Notes under the pieces: generated by a model | What the model saw: the letters and a program-made list of their open reading frames with translations, nothing else | Database searches by the model: none | What the model was told of the DNA's origin: nothing | Shown: positions 18,670 to 28,625 of the stretch, piece after piece | Position numbering within the stretch: the first letter of the stretch is position 1 | Layout: the number at the start of each line of letters is the position of its first letter | Assembly: GCA_907163345.1 (NCBI GenBank) | Contig: CAJQUN010000474.1 | Span: forward strand, 1-64,000 | Direction: 5' to 3' | DNA: 64,000 nucleotides | Source of the DNA: Haberlea rhodopensis | Lineage: Eukaryota; Streptophyta; Magnoliopsida; Lamiales; Gesneriaceae | Made by a program: the position numbers and the translations under genes

Positions 18670-21619
18670 GCCAGGGGTGCTAAGCTTAACTCAGTTTCTT
18701 GCATACCGACCCCCAACCTTTGAAGGAACCGAAACTGGGGAACGAGCTGAGGAATGGTTAGAAAGAATAGAGCAGATCTTTGTGGCAGCCCCATGTGCGA
18801 AGACAGCATGGATACGGTTAGCAGAGTTCCAATTGGCCAAGAAGGCGCTAATGTGGTGGAAGACCACTGTGGTAGAGCAAGAGGCTCAAGGTCATGAAGT
18901 TAACTGGAAAATGTTTCGAACTCGCTTTCTGAACCGTTATTTCTCGGCTGCAGCACGACAGGCTAAGGAAGATGAATTCACTCACCTCAAGCAAGGTAAT
19001 ATGTCAGTGTCAGATTATGCTCTTCAGTTTTGCTCCTTACTCAGATATGTGCCTCACATCGCCACGAGCACTCAAGCAAAGATGAGGAATTTTATGAAGG
19101 GCTTGAGGCCGGAGCTGTACGATAGGGTGATTACTTATGGCCCTACTTGCTTTGACGATGCACTCTCACGGGCCGAGCTGGCCGAACTAGGAGTGGGTGC
19201 ATACCCTGATGTTGTACCACCGTCGGCACCCTCTCAGAAATCCACTCCGGATAATTTGAAGCCAAGGAGTGATCAGTTCAAGTCAAGGGGGAACTCATCG
19301 GCGTCAAGGTTCAGTGGTAAGAGGTCTGACAATAGATGGAAGGGGAACCGAAGGAGTGATGCCCCATCTGGAAGGGGGCAGTCTCAGGGAGACAGATCCG
19401 GGAAGATTCAATGCACTCTTTGTGGGCAACCACATCCGACGAAAGATTGTGTAGGGTGCTATGTTTGTGGCGACAAGGGCCACTTTGCTAGACAGTGTCC
19501 CAACAGGGGGAGTCAACAGGGTCCTGCGGGGAGGCCTGCGGATAGGACAGCACAGCACAGACCCCCATTTGTGCCGCGTCAGCATGGAGGTCAGCCCATG
19601 GGGCCACCTCAAGGACAAGTCTATGCACTGACAAGGGAGCAGGCTTCAGCGGCTCCGGAGGAGGTTATAGCGGGTACGTGTCTTTTATTTACGCACCCTG
19701 CTTTTATATTGATCGACACAGGTGCGTCACACTCTTTTGTGTCAACAAGTTTTGTGGAAAGACACCACATATGCACTTCTCTGTCGCCCACGCCTCTTAT
19801 AGTCTCGACCCCCGCTGGAAGAAGTATGATTACTGATCGGATCGTCTACAATGGCCTCATTTATTTTGAGGATAAAGAACTAAGGTCAGATTTGATTGTT
19901 CTGGGAATGTCAGATTTTGACTGCATTCTGGGCATCGACGTTCTGAACAGGTATCAGGCAGTTGTGAACTGCAGGCAGAGAACTGTACGGTTTAAATCCG
20001 ATATGGGAATTCCATGGACGTTCTATGGGGATGGTTCTCGCTCAAAGATTCCATTGATATCTGCTGTCAAGATGGCACAGTTGTTGGAACGAGGCCATTC
20101 AGGATATCTCATTTATGCCGTTGATGTTACGGGAAAGAAAGAAGAAGTAAAGGTTGAGGACGTGCCCATTGTGGCGGAGTTTCCTGATGTCTTTCCGGAC
20201 GAGATTCCCGGATTCCCACCGACGAGAGAGGTCGAGTTTGGGATTGAGTTATTACCGGGGACGTCGGCCATTTCTCGTGCCCCTTATAGGATGGCACCAG
20301 CGGAGCTAAGGGAATTAAAGATTCAGTTGCAAGAGCTCCTTGATAAAGGCTATATACGCCCTAGCGTATCGCCCTGGGGAGCACCAGTTTTATTTGTGAA
20401 GAAGAAAGATGGTTCGATGCGTTTGTGCATCGATTACAGACAACTGAACAAAGCTACAGTGAAGAATAAGTACCCACTCCCGAGGATCGATGATTTGTTT
20501 GATCAGTTGCATGGTACGAGGCTCTACAGTAAGATCGATCTGAGGTCGGGGTACCATCAGATTCGAGTAAGAGAAGAGGATGTCCAGAAGACAGCCTTCA
20601 GGACTAGGTATGGGCACTATGAATTCCTAGTCATGCCTTTTGGGGTGACGAATGCCCCGGCTGTTTTCATGAGTTTGATGAACAAGGTGTTCCAGCCATT
20701 TTTGGACCAATTCGTCATAGTTTTCATTGACGATATACTCATCTACTCTCGGACCGAAGAAGATCATGTACGGCACTTGAGGACAGTACTTCAGATCCTC
20801 AGGGATCATCAGTTGTATGCAAAGCTTAGCAAGTGCGAGTTCTGGTTGGACAGCGTGGTATTCCTAGGCCATGTCATATCTAGCCAAGGGATATCTGTGG
20901 ATCCCAGGAAGATTGAAGCTGTGATGGAGTGGGCAGCACCCACTTCTGTACCCGAGATACGGAGTTTTCTTGGCTTAGCAGGTTATTACCGACGTTTTGT
21001 CGAGGGATTTTCTAAGATCGCTAAGCCATTGACACAGCTGACTCAGAAAGGAGTCCCATTCTTTTGGTCCGAAGCTTGTGAGGAAAGCTTCCAAGAATTG
21101 AAGCGTCGTTTGACGACCGCGCCAGTATTGGTGATTCCGTCTGAGGATAAGAGGTTTGCCTTGTACACGGATGCATCATTACAGGGTTTGGGCTGCGTAT
21201 TGATGCAAGACAGACAAGTGGTAGCCTATGCTTCAAGACAGTTGAAGCCTCATGAGACCAGATACCCAATCCATGATCTGGAACTGGCAGCTATCATTTT
21301 CGCCTTAAAGATTTGGCGTCATTATCTTTATGGTACTACGTTTACCATCTTTACAGACCATAAGAGCCTAAAGTTTCTATTCACTCAGGCTGAACTGAAT
21401 ATGCGTCAAAGAAGATGGATGGATCTGCTCAAGGATTATGACTGTGAAATTGAGTACCATCCTGGTAAAGCAAATTTGATAGCAGACGCCTTAAGTCGGA
21501 AGGTGAAGAGTACTGCTGAGGATGTTATGTGTTTATCAGCTTTGATGACTTCCTATTGCCATCTGGGCTATGACTTCGATGTGGACACGTCGATGAAGTG
21601 CAGAGATGGTCATCGATAG
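18596..21619 (+). CDS. gag-pol: Gypsy-1 Gag-protease-reverse transcriptase-RNase H polyprotein (1007 codons open)
   Basis: Long open frame giving the capsid and replication enzymes; genuine homology begins near 18670. Residues about 50-185 form the retrotransposon Gag domain (AEEWLERIEQIF, LKQGNMSVSDYA). A CCHC knuckle CYVCGDKGHFARQC begins at residue 288. Protease active site IDTGASHSF has its Asp at residue 374. Reverse transcriptase follows (VSPWGAPVLFVKKKDGS, LCIDYRQLNK, KIDLRSGYHQI), with catalytic VFIDD at about 710-713. RNase H starts near YTDAS, Asp at residue 859, with TDHKSLKFLF later. These motifs look intact. The frame ends at 21619 because of a frameshift at the RNase H-integrase boundary: integrase continues in another frame from about 21598. 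The first ATG of this frame (18596) is probably not used. Confidence 0.95.
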   Translation: MQVRGVRIPYPRQLLMMNRPNNSCLPGVLSLTQFLAYRPPTFEGTETGERAEEWLERIEQIFVAAPCAKTAWIRLAEFQLAKKALMWWKTTVVEQEAQGHEVNWKMFRTRFLNRYFSAAARQAKEDEFTHLKQGNMSVSDYALQFCSLLRYVPHIATSTQAKMRNFMKGLRPELYDRVITYGPTCFDDALSRAELAELGVGAYPDVVPPSAPSQKSTPDNLKPRSDQFKSRGNSSASRFSGKRSDNRWKGNRRSDAPSGRGQSQGDRSGKIQCTLCGQPHPTKDCVGCYVCGDKGHFARQCPNRGSQQGPAGRPADRTAQHRPPFVPRQHGGQPMGPPQGQVYALTREQASAAPEEVIAGTCLLFTHPAFILIDTGASHSFVSTSFVERHHICTSLSPTPLIVSTPAGRSMITDRIVYNGLIYFEDKELRSDLIVLGMSDFDCILGIDVLNRYQAVVNCRQRTVRFKSDMGIPWTFYGDGSRSKIPLISAVKMAQLLERGHSGYLIYAVDVTGKKEEVKVEDVPIVAEFPDVFPDEIPGFPPTREVEFGIELLPGTSAISRAPYRMAPAELRELKIQLQELLDKGYIRPSVSPWGAPVLFVKKKDGSMRLCIDYRQLNKATVKNKYPLPRIDDLFDQLHGTRLYSKIDLRSGYHQIRVREEDVQKTAFRTRYGHYEFLVMPFGVTNAPAVFMSLMNKVFQPFLDQFVIVFIDDILIYSRTEEDHVRHLRTVLQILRDHQLYAKLSKCEFWLDSVVFLGHVISSQGISVDPRKIEAVMEWAAPTSVPEIRSFLGLAGYYRRFVEGFSKIAKPLTQLTQKGVPFFWSEACEESFQELKRRLTTAPVLVIPSEDKRFALYTDASLQGLGCVLMQDRQVVAYASRQLKPHETRYPIHDLELAAIIFALKIWRHYLYGTTFTIFTDHKSLKFLFTQAELNMRQRRWMDLLKDYDCEIEYHPGKANLIADALSRKVKSTAEDVMCLSALMTSYCHLGYDFDVDTSMKCRDGHR

Positions 21620-22293
21620 TACTTCGAGGTCAGCCAACAAAGTTTAGAGTGGCTGAAGATGATTCATTAAGACTGGGCAACCGATGGGTAGTCCCAGATA
21701 CACCAGAGTTACGTAAAGGAATTTTAGAACGGGCTCATAGTAGCCGATTCAGTATCCACCCCGGAGGAAGAAAGATGTATAAGGACCTGAGTGGTCAATT
21801 CTGGTGGAGACGCATGAAACATGATGTGATCAATTATGTTAAGAGATGTTTAATCTGCCAACAAGTAAAGGCGGAAAGGCAGAGGCCTGGTGGCGAGCTG
21901 AAGAGCTTGGAGGTACCTAAGTGGAAGTGGGAGCATATATCTATGGACTTTGTGACCCACTTACCAAGGTCGGCCTCTGGATTTGATGCGATCTGGGTGA
22001 TCGTGGATAGGCTGACGAAGGTGGCTCATTTCATCCCTTACAGTATGACTTTCACGTATCTAAAGATGGCCCAATTATATGTACGGGATGTAGTGAGGTT
22101 GCATGGGATTTCAGTCTCGATCATGTCTGACAGAGACCCAAGGTTTACTTCTCATTTCTGGGAGGGTCTCCAGACAGCTTTGGGCACCGAGGTGAGACTG
22201 AGTACAGCTTATCACCCTCAGACAGACGGCCAAACGGAGCGGCATATGATGCAGCATTACCCCAAACTATTTTCTGGTATGATTTATGTTTAG
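21598..22293 (+). pseudogene. pol: Gypsy-1 integrase, C-terminal part deleted
   Basis: DNA integrase that joins element DNA to the chromosome. It is out of frame with the preceding ORF. The zinc-binding part is visible (histidines near AHSSRFSIHPGG, then CLICQQ). Catalytic residues are Asp 21946-21948 (SMDFVTH), Asp 22129-22131 (SDRDPRF) and Glu 22237-22239 (TDGQTER), with 35 residues between the last two, the classic DD35E. Straight after QTER the sequence jumps to HMMQHYPKLF, which in gypsy-3 is the very end of the protein. About 0.7 kb is missing: the end of the core, the C-terminal domain and the chromodomain. The reading frame is kept across the deletion, so a shortened integrase would be made, but strand transfer would probably fail. 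Confidence 0.9.
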
Positions 22294-22315
22294 TTTCTTT
22301 TGGGTAAGTGCATGC

Positions 22316-22333
22316 GATTTCGAGGACGAAATC
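22316..22333 (+). other. Inverted repeat before polypurine tract, gypsy-1
   Basis: GATTTCG-AGGA-CGAAATC, a perfect 7-bp stem with a 4-base loop, 7 bases before the polypurine tract. The same hairpin is at 63100-63117 in gypsy-3. A similar sequence precedes the polypurine tract in many plant gypsy elements. Confidence 0.75.
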
Positions 22334-22340
22334 TTGTAAG

Positions 22341-22351
22341 TAGGGGAGTAA
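22341..22351 (+). promoter_or_regulatory. Gypsy-1 polypurine tract
   Basis: TAGGGGAGTAA immediately before the 3' LTR. It resists RNase H and primes plus-strand DNA. The identical tract is at 63082-63092 on the minus strand for gypsy-3. Confidence 0.88.
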
Positions 22352-24317
22352 TGTGATGACCCGAAATTAATTAATTGCAAGTAAGGCATTAATTATGTTT
22401 ATATGATGTATCATGTGTTGATGGATTTATGTGTTGGGTATTAAGATGTTAACATGATTTAATTGTGTTAATTATTAAATATGAGGAGGATGTGATTTTA
22501 GATGAAGTTTGGAGCATTTTTGTAAAATGCTTTTAAAATACTATGTTGGAGCATTTTATACATCATGTTAAGTTTGGGGTACAATTTTTAATTAAGTTAA
22601 AGCAACCCCTTTTTAAATCCTCTACCCATCACTTTAACCCCCACTTTACCTTTCACCTTTTAAAAATCCCCAAAATCACTTCCCAACCCCAAACCCTACC
22701 CATTTTCGAGTTCCACCAAAGGAGGAGAAGGAAAGTTCCACAAAAACTTTGTTTGTGTGATCTTTGCTAGGATTTGGAGCCTACAAGAGGTATGGAACCA
22801 TTCCTATAAGTTTTATGATGTTTGGTGTTGAAATGGGTTAAGTTTTTGATGTTTTATGTGGGTTTGTTTGGGTATGTGTTGTTTATGGTTGGGGTATGAT
22901 TTTTGAAGTGTTTTATGTGGGTTTTAGTGGGTTATGATGTTATTGAAGTTGTGAGGAAGTTTGGTTTTGGGTGGCATGAGGAGGAGCTTGAAAATGAGCA
23001 TTAATGGCGAAATTTCGGAGTACAGCACTCGGCGATCGATCGCCCGTTCTTGGCGATTGATCGCGAGCCTCCAGTGTCCGCCAGTAGCATTTGGCGATCG
23101 ATCGCCACTCTTGGGCGATCGATCGGCGAGGCTGGCGATCGATCGCGCCAAAAGTGGCGATCGATCGCCAAGAAGGGAATTTTTGCCCCTCGTCCAGTGT
23201 GATCTCGCGATCGATCGGGCCTGGGCAGCGATCGATCGCGAGATATAAAAATGTGGTTTTTTTGATTTTTTGTGGGATTTTTGGATATTGGACTATGTTT
23301 AGCTTCTAATATCAATTTGTATGGTTATGTAGAACCATCCCAGGTGCCCACGACTTCAAGGAGATAAAGTTCTACGATTTCTCCTTCTTTTGGAATTAAG
23401 GTACGTAAGAGACGTACGAGCATCGGACGGTAAACCATACCCTTACATATTATGATGATGTTTACGATGATGATGTTTATGATGATGCTTATGATGATGT
23501 TTATGATGAAGATGTTTATGATGATGTTTACGATGACGATGGTTATGATGATATTTATGATGATGTTACGATGACAATGTTTATGATGATGTTTTATGAT
23601 GACGTTATGAAGAAGATGTTTATGATGATGTTTTGATGATGATGTTTATGATGACGTTTATGATGATGAAGTTTATGATAAGGTCATACGACGTGTATGA
23701 TTGGGTAAGACGCCCGCGTGGTAAGATGCCACCCAAAGTATATGATTGGGTAAGATGCCCCGTGGTAAGAGGCCACGCAATGTTTATGACATGGTAAGAC
23801 GCCATATGATTGGGTAAGATGCCCACGTGGTAAGATGCCACACGATGATTATGATATGGTAAGATGCCATACAATGGGGTAAGATGCCCTAATAAATGAA
23901 TAAGAGTCAGGGATAACAAAGGAAGTCGAAGGACGACCAATAACCTTTACTTAACTAGGATGTTATGCATTACTGTATGCTTTTGATATAATGTTAAGTA
24001 AATGTGTATATGCTCACGATGTGTTATCCCTGTAGGTACACTTTTGGACCGAGGGCCTAGGGTCGGGTTGAGGAGGTGAGCTAAAGGAAGCAAGATGAAT
24101 GTAGGATGCAGGATTTTGATAGTCTCTACTCTAGGAGTAGTGTAAACCTATAGCTTTAACATTCATTAATGGGAATGTAATTAAATAGCTTTTGGAAATT
24201 TTATTTTGGCCTGTAATCTCCTTAGCTCAAGCTACAACCGGAACTCTTAAGTGGTTATAATGCAAGTTCTGTCCAATTTATGTGTACTAATTGATGTTAA
24301 GGTAGGAAGACCCTACA
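22352..24317 (+). repeat. Gypsy-1 3' LTR (1966 bp)
   Basis: Begins TGTGATGACCCG and ends GACCCTACA. It matches 16411-18350 with about 20 scattered differences and one 22-bp indel. It carries the same parts: palindrome cluster 23033-23238, conserved block near 23334-23401, GAT repeats and hairpin array. Followed directly by GCTTG. Confidence 0.95.
23033..23238. promoter_or_regulatory. CGATCGATCG palindrome cluster, gypsy-1 3' LTR (8 copies, 2+4+2)
   Basis: Units start at 23033, 23054 (variant CGATTGATCG), 23095, 23116, 23136, 23158, 23208 and 23229. Steps are 21, 41, 21, 20, 22, 50, 21. The unit at 23136 or 23158 is the one missing from the 5' LTR. The only core change is C to T at a CpG. Confidence 0.9.
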
Positions 24318-24322
24318 GCTTG
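24318..24322 (+). repeat. Target-site duplication GCTTG, right copy
   Basis: Matches 16406-16410. With one copy removed, the copia Gag frame continues uninterrupted (frame 1) from here to a TAA at 24559. Confidence 0.95.
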
Positions 24323-24847
24323 AGTCTATAAGGCTTGCTGGTGATTTAACAGGCATAGGCTATAATAGTAATGATGGCAGTTCATCTGGTAATAAACCTC
24401 AACTGTGTCTAACAAAAAGCAAAGTTCAAACAATGAACTTTGTAAGATCTAGCACAGTATATGACCCTTATGAACTGGTTAAAGAACCTGTTAAAGCAAC
24501 ACTCATCAAGGAACAGACACAGCACAGGGGTATCGGTTATGTAGAACCACTCAAAGGCTAAACCGAGGCAAAAGCTCAGAAATGAACTTAAACCCACTGG
24601 TCGAGCAGCTAGAGAGGTTAAACCCAACTGGTACTACAACTGTAAGCCTGTCCAGAAGAGATATATACTTTATAACAGGAATTACAAACCAAAAGCACAT
24701 GCATACACATATTATCACACTACAAGTTCTAGACCATTACCATCAATGTTTAATACACGCAAATTTCAGAACACACACCGACCTAAGCTACTCAGAGTCA
24801 TACAAGCGTGGGTTCCGAAAGAACTAATTCCTCCTGGACCCAAGTAG
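24323..24847 (+). pseudogene. gag: Copia Gag C-terminal part and Gag-protease linker, frameshifted
   Basis: Downstream half of the Gag cut by gypsy-1. The frame coming from the empty site is open to TAA 24559-24561. A second frame, offset by one, is open from about 24560 to TAG 24845-24847 and has a basic, aromatic-rich composition (NWYYNCKPVQKRY) ending in LIPPGPK, like the linker before protease in related copia elements. The switch of frame near 24550-24560 is a frameshift lesion, and a further one lies between 24845 and the protease. No enzyme motif is present in this stretch. Confidence 0.75.
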
Positions 24848-24909
24848 GATTGGGTACCAATTATGTATTTTCGCTTTAATTGCAGATATCTAGAGTCCAG
24901 CAAGTTTGA

Positions 24910-25866
24910 AGCTCAGAGTGGTTTCTGGACAGTGGATGCTCTAGACATATGACAGGGAATGCTACCCTGCTATCTGAACTGGTTGAAATCTCAGGACCAA
25001 AAATAACATTTGGGGACAACGCGAAAGGTAGAACTGTGGGTAAGGGTAAGATTATCCATGGTAACGTTATCATCAAAGATATTTTGCTGGTAGAAAACTT
25101 GTGCTACAATTTGATTAGTATCAGTCAATTATGTGACAATGGATATTTTGTAGAATTCAACCAACACACCTGCACAATTAAAACAGACGATGGTAATACT
25201 CTAATTGTAGGAAAAAGGCATGAGAACACCTATTTGATTGATTGGAATTTTAATCAACCTGCCTCCCCTACTTGCTTTGCTGCTTTGAATTACTCTAAAA
25301 ATTGGCTTTGGCACAAGCGGTTGAGTCACTTAAATTTTAAAACTATTGCCAGTCTTCGTAAACTTGACCTGGTTGTTGGACTGCCCCAAATCGAGTTCTC
25401 AAAAGATAAGATATGTTCAGCCTGTCAATTGGGTAAGCAAATCAGATCCACCTTTAAGAACAAAGGGAGTAGATCTTCTTCTCGGTGCCTAGAGTTGCTG
25501 CACATGGATCTTTTTTGTCCTATACCAGTAACAAGTCTAGGGGGAATGAAGTACACTCTAGTGTTGATAGATGATTACTCTCGTTTTACGTGGGTCTTAT
25601 TTCTGAGTGGTAAAGATCAGGCTACTCCAAAGCTGATCAAGCTACTCAAGAGACTACAAAAAGAGAAATCATATGGGATAGATAGAATTCGCAGTGACAA
25701 GGGTACAGAATTTACCAATCAATCACTCGAATCATATCTAGATGACCTAGGTATCAAACACGAATACTCTGCTGCAAGAACACCACAGCAAAATGGAGTT
25801 GCTGAGCGTAGGAACCGCACTTTGAAAGAAGCTGCGCGAACTATGCTAGCAGAATCCAATATATAG
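24910..25866 (+). pseudogene. pol: Copia protease and integrase, ended by a nonsense codon
   Basis: Open frame from after TGA 24907-24909 to TAG 25864-25866. Protease motif WFLDSGCSRHMTG, catalytic Asp-Ser-Gly at 24928-24936. Pre-integrase zinc-binding region: LWHKRLSHLNF then ICSACQLGK. Integrase core: Asp 25507-25509 (LLHMDLF), Asp 25696-25698 (RSDKGTEF) and Glu 25804-25806 (NGVAERRNRTL), 35 residues between the last two. The catalytic triad is complete. The reading frame itself continues past TAG (next codons QRFWAEAV), so the stop is a point mutation in an otherwise continuous pol. Confidence 0.92.
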
Positions 25867-27093
25867 CAGAGGTTTTGGGCAGAAGCAGTCAACACAACTT
25901 GTTATACGCAAAACAGATCAATGATTAATAAACGAGCAGACAAAACTCCATATGAGATCTGGAATGGCATTAAGCCAAATATTTCTTATTTCCATGTGTT
26001 TGGTTGCAAATGTTTTATTCACAACAATGGAAAAACTCATCTCACCGCTTTTGATGCTAAATCTGATGCTGGAATATTTCTTGGCTATTCTACTATGAGT
26101 AAAGCTTTCAGAGTTTTCAACAACAACACTCTTACTGTAGAAGAATCCATTCATGTTAAATTTGATGAGTCTGCAGAGAGCATTGAAAACGACTTACGGA
26201 TCAGCAATTTGAGCAATCGACTGGAAAACACAGTTATTGATGATCCAAGTGATGTAGAAGAAGAGCCAAATAGAAGGATTGACTGCAGCTTAGAGCCAGA
26301 AGTTCCAGAAGCACAGGTAGAAGAACCTGCTGATCAACAGGAACTGGAACCTACTAACACTGGAATCAGGTTGACTCCTACTGCAGTGGATGGAGACAAT
26401 GCACACAATGAACAAGTCGATTCTCCTGAGCAACTATCCAAAATCAATACAACTGAAGAAGTCAATCCCCTTGGACCTCCGCTCCGGTGGAAGAAGGATC
26501 ATCCACCCGGGCAGGTCATCGGTAACCCTCTTGCTCCTCTGCGTACCAGAGGACAGATGATTAATGAATTCCTTCATACAGCTTTCATTTCTCACATAGA
26601 ACCTAAGAAGATTGATGAAGCTATCCTAGATCCTAGCTGGGTAGAAGCAATGCAAGAAGAACTGAATCAATTTCAAAGGAATAATGTTTGGCATTTAGTT
26701 CCACGTCCATCGCCACACACAGTAATTGGCACTAAATGGGTTTTCAGAAACAAGTTAGATGAGAATGGTGCTGTAATCAGGAATAAAGCAAGGTTAGTTG
26801 CACAGGGATACAGGCAGGAAGAAGGCATTGATTTCGATGAAACCTTTGCCCCTGTAGCCCGATTAGAAGCCATTCGCATATTTCTTGCCTTTGCTGCATA
26901 TAAAGACTTCAAAGTCTATCAGATGGATGTTAAGAGTGCCTTTCTTAACGGTAATCTCCAGGAAGAAGTCTATGTTGAACAACCCCCTGGATTTGAAAGC
27001 CATCTGCAACCCTCCTATGTTTATCATCCGAACAAAGCTTTGTATGGTCTGAAGCAAGCTCCCCGTGCATGGTATGAAACGTTGTCAAAATAA
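25867..27093 (+). pseudogene. pol: Copia integrase C-terminal region and reverse transcriptase N-terminal half
   Basis: Same frame as the preceding segment. Begins with the integrase end (RFWAEAVNTT, KTPYEIWNG, FHVFGCKCF), a variable acidic linker of about 150 residues, then reverse transcriptase: SWVEAMQEELNQF, IGTKWVFRNKLDENG, KARLVAQGYRQEEGIDFDETFAPVAR (split here by description only), YQMDVKSAFLNG and YGLKQAPRAWYE. It ends at TAA 27091-27093, again with the next codons in the same frame, so this too is a nonsense mutation. Confidence 0.92.
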
Positions 27094-27672
27094 TTGATTG
27101 AACACAACTTCACCATCGGCACTGTGGATAAAAATTTATTCAAATTTACTAAGGGTGACCATACTCTGCTAGTTCAGATATATGTTGATGACATCACTTT
27201 TGGCAGTACTAACTCAAAATTGTGCGAAAGATTTTCTAAAATTATGCAGGATCAATTTGAGATGAGCATGATGGGAGAATTATCATTTTTCCTAGGATTG
27301 CAAGTCAAACAATCCAGTGAGGGAATTCTGATAAATCAATCCAAGTATACCAAAGAGCTTCTGAAGAAGTATGGGATGAATACCAGCTCAGCTGCTGCTA
27401 CACCTATGAGCTCATCTGCAAAGCTTGATTTGGATGAATCTGGAATACCAGTAGATGAGAAAATGTATCGTGGTATCATTGGTTCATTACTCTACTTAAC
27501 AGCCAGTAGACCTGACATCATGTTTGCAGTTTGCATCTGTGCCAGATTTCAAGCCAATCCCAAACAATCTCATTTCACAGCAACTAAACGCATTCTGAAG
27601 TACTTAAAAGGGACTGAGAATGTCGGTCTATGGTATCCAAAGGACTCCATTTTCAATCTTATCGGATACTAA
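27094..27672 (+). pseudogene. pol: Copia reverse transcriptase C-terminal half
   Basis: Continues the pol frame. Catalytic YVDD is at 27181-27192 (QIYVDDITFGS). FFLGLQVKQ, the connection motif YRGIIGSLLYLTASRPDI and LKYLKGT follow. It ends at TAA 27670-27672 within GY*DADYAG, where relatives have a serine; TCA to TAA is the simplest change. Confidence 0.92.
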
Positions 27673-28128
27673 GACGCAGACTATGCTGGATGCAAAATTG
27701 ACAAGAAGAGTACCAGTGGGTACTGTCAGTTTTTAGGAGATAGACTTATTTCATGGGGATGCAAGAAGCAAACTTCCATTGCTACCTCTATAGCTGAAGC
27801 AGAATACCTTGCTGCTGGAAGTTGCTGCGCTCAGCTGCTCTGGATTCAACAACAATTGAGAGACTATGGCATTGAGTCAACTGAAGCTCCAATCTTCTGT
27901 GACAATACATCTGCCATAGCCATCACTTACAATCCAGTACTTCACTCTCGAACAAAGCATATCGACATACGTCATCACTTCATCAGAGACCATGTAATGA
28001 AGAAGGAGATCCGACTGGAGTACATATCTACTGAGCAGCAAGCAGCAGATATTTTTACCAAGCCCCTACCGGATGCAAAATTCTCTTACTTCCGGAATAT
28101 CCTTGGATTAATTGATATTTCTTCTTAA
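27673..28128 (+). pseudogene. pol: Copia RNase H
   Basis: Degrades the RNA strand of the RNA-DNA hybrid. Same frame as the preceding reverse transcriptase. Acidic residues are seen in DADYAG, SIAEAEYLAAG and FCDNTSAI, and the C-terminal TKHIDIRHHF and ADIFTKPLP motifs are present. It ends in the natural stop at 28126-28128. No break within the domain itself. Confidence 0.9.
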
Positions 28129-28625
28129 TTCGTTTTTATTTACTGATATTAAATTCAGGGGGAATTGTTTGTATGTTTTTCAATATTTTGAGGGGGAATT
28201 TTGGTAAAATATTTCCTAGTCTGATGCCTGGCTGGTAACACAATGATCCACTGCAGTGGATGCTACTATATCAGTAGATGTCTACATACCAGTGGATGTT
28301 ACTATTTAAGCCTTGCTGACTTATAGCTTCCCTTTTTAGCAACCAGCTGGGACGTCGGAATTCAAATTATTTATTTTCTTACCTTTAACTTATTCAAATC
28401 CCGCCCTTTTTAGACTCACTGCTTCTGAATTTTTAATTCTTTAAATGGTTTAGATGAACGCCACGTACACATGTGTCCGTTCATCTACAGTACGACGTTA
28501 CATCTACCCATTATCTTTTAACCGCCTAATCCTCCGTAGAATCAGTTTACTTCCTTAAACACTTCTGAAAATCTCAAAACCCTAAAAGAATTTTTTTTAT
28601 CTCACAGGATTTTCAAATCTTCAAC
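28129..28625 (+). other. Copia spacer between pol and third ORF
   Basis: Non-coding. It contains two purine runs like a polypurine tract (CAGGGGGAATTG near 28158 and GAGGGGGAATTTTGG near 28190), a perfect 16-bp palindrome ATCCACTGCAGTGGAT (28246-28261), and two nearby copies of CAGTGGATG or CAGTAGATG. A pyrimidine/T-rich stretch precedes the ATG at 28626. Confidence 0.7.

Larger units (their letters stand above)
16411..24317 (+). mobile_element. Ty3/gypsy chromovirus-like element 1 (7.9 kb), nested in copia gag
   Basis: Full-length insertion: 5' LTR 16411-18350, primer site 18355, gag, protease, reverse transcriptase, RNase H, integrase, polypurine tract 22341-22351, 3' LTR 22352-24317, flanked by GCTTG. 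Protease-RT-RNase H-integrase is the gypsy order. Sequence style and an iMet primer site suggest the Tekay/Del branch of chromoviruses (inference). The LTRs differ at about 20 small sites plus one 22-bp indel over 1.95 kb, so the insertion is young. The coding part carries a frameshift in gag, another before integrase, and an integrase C-terminal deletion, so it could move only with proteins supplied by relatives. Confidence 0.95.

Noticed and set aside
19304..21269. Minus-strand ORFs opposite gypsy-1 gag-pol
   Set aside because: Shadows of the 1007-codon frame; no independent motif.
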